Part shown: positions 13,379 through 13,733 of the stretch, one piece after another | Numbering within the stretch: the stretch's first letter is position 1 | Layout: each line of letters begins with the position of its first letter | DNA from: an uncultured Bacteroidota bacterium | GTDB taxonomy: Bacteria > Bacteroidota > Bacteroidia > 2-12-FULL-35-15 | Direction: 5' to 3' | Length of the DNA: 13,733 bases | Assembly: GCA_903881065.1 (NCBI GenBank) | Contig: CAIRRW010000508.1 | Span: 1 to 13,733, forward strand | Notes under the pieces: generated by a model | Told to the model about the DNA's origin: nothing | Databases searched by the model: none | What the model saw: only the letters and a program-made list of their open reading frames with translations | Program-made: the position numbers and the translations under genes

Positions 13379-13570
13379 ATGACTCCGCAAGTCTGTAATT
13401 CGACTTTGCAGTAGTGTAAAATTGCGCTGCAGTACTGCATTATTGTTCTGCAGTACTGTAATGTGGTTCCGCAGTACTGCAAAATTAAATTTGCGGTACT
13501 GTAATGTGGCGTTGCAGTACTGTAATGTGGCGCTGCAGTACTGCAGAATAGTTCTGCAGTATTGTAAAAT
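13321..13570. repeat. 21-base tandem array, 12 units, with palindromic core
   Basis: The GTAC centres of the units fall at 13327, 13348, 13369, 13390 (degenerate), 13411 (GTAG), 13432, 13453, 13474, 13496, 13517, 13538 and 13559 (GTAT). The spacing is 21 bases every time but one (22). The best core is CTGCAGTACTGCAG (seen exactly at 13533-13546), a perfect 14-base palindrome, separated from the next by about 7 variable bases such as AATGTGG. A decayed 13th unit may follow near 13579. The period equals two turns of B-DNA. It is not CRISPR-like because there are no unique spacers of normal length. Confidence 0.9.
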
Positions 13571-13733
13571 GGTTTTACGTATCCGAAATTCAGAAATTTT
13601 TAACCTTCTGATTTTTAAAATGCTCCTATATATACTAGTGTAGCTGTATAAAACTGACTTTTTAGAGAACGAACCTACGGAGCAGATAACTGACAGAAAG
13701 GAATAATAAAATAACAAGCTACCCGAAACAGCA

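Larger units (their letters stand above)
12935..13733. other. Gene-free terminal stretch dominated by palindromic and tandem repeats
   Basis: No convincing gene lies in these 799 bases. Open frames exist on both strands, but they run through repeats (one translates to CHSERSEESH at its end) and are kept open by the 21-base period, a multiple of three. From left to right: a 105-base AT-rich leader to the orphan gene; the concentric palindrome 13045-13179; a diverged copy with a perfect 16-base palindrome; a 75-base plain spacer (13237-13310); the 21-base array 13321-13570; a small stem TCAGAA/TTCTGA followed by T5 (13590-13616), a possible rightward terminator; and about 115 bases where I see nothing. 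Confidence 0.7.

Noticed and set aside
13321..13570. CRISPR array
   Set aside because: The period is 21 bases with about 7-base linkers that are partly shared between units. There are no 30-base unique spacers, no leader and no cas genes.
13422..13643. A plus-strand frame with LQYCNVA heptads
   Set aside because: It is the same array read in another direction; several frames stay open through the array, so none is evidence of coding.
13040..13717. A 225-residue open frame on the minus strand across the repeat region
   Set aside because: It ends in CHSERSEESH, a known repeat mistranslation. Its heptapeptide repeats arise because the 21-base array is a multiple of three. It has no recognisable domain or promoter.

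Overview
The window looks like chromosomal DNA from a low-GC, probably environmental, member of the Bacteroidota. Four things point there: AT-rich coding sequence; several promoters of the Bacteroidota type (TAnnTTTG -7 element); two secreted proteins with C-terminal type IX secretion (T9SS) sorting domains; and dispersed repeats whose translation reads like CHSERSEESH, common in these genomes. I see no rRNA or tRNA genes, no transposase and no CRISPR array.

Positions 1-8344 are ordinary core/envelope genes: the 3' part of a YihY/BrkB membrane protein; a convergent TerC-family membrane protein; a PadR regulator with a PspC-domain membrane protein just downstream, then a small exported protein; a leftward acyl-CoA dehydrogenase divergent from anmK (peptidoglycan recycling); a small charged protein; and an MscS-type mechanosensitive channel. 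The theme is envelope maintenance plus fatty or branched-chain acyl-CoA oxidation.

Positions 8345-11309 carry two leftward genes for T9SS-exported beta-propeller proteins: one with Asp-box-like repeats and a PKD domain, the other with YVTN repeats. Their sorting domains are still nearly identical in DNA over the last 60 bases, so the tails share a recent origin.

Positions 11310-13733 are accessory. A two-gene toxin-antitoxin module (unassigned antitoxin plus PIN-domain toxin) is bracketed by 37-base direct repeats, one of which forms a terminator hairpin. An orphan GC-richer protein follows. The last 800 bases have no credible gene and hold layered repeats: a concentric nested palindrome built from CHSERSEESH-type arms, a further diverged copy of that repeat, and a 12-unit tandem array with a 21-base period and a palindromic core (CTGCAGTACTGCAG). 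The array's left end is itself a 58-base near-perfect palindrome. This array is the most unusual object in the window.
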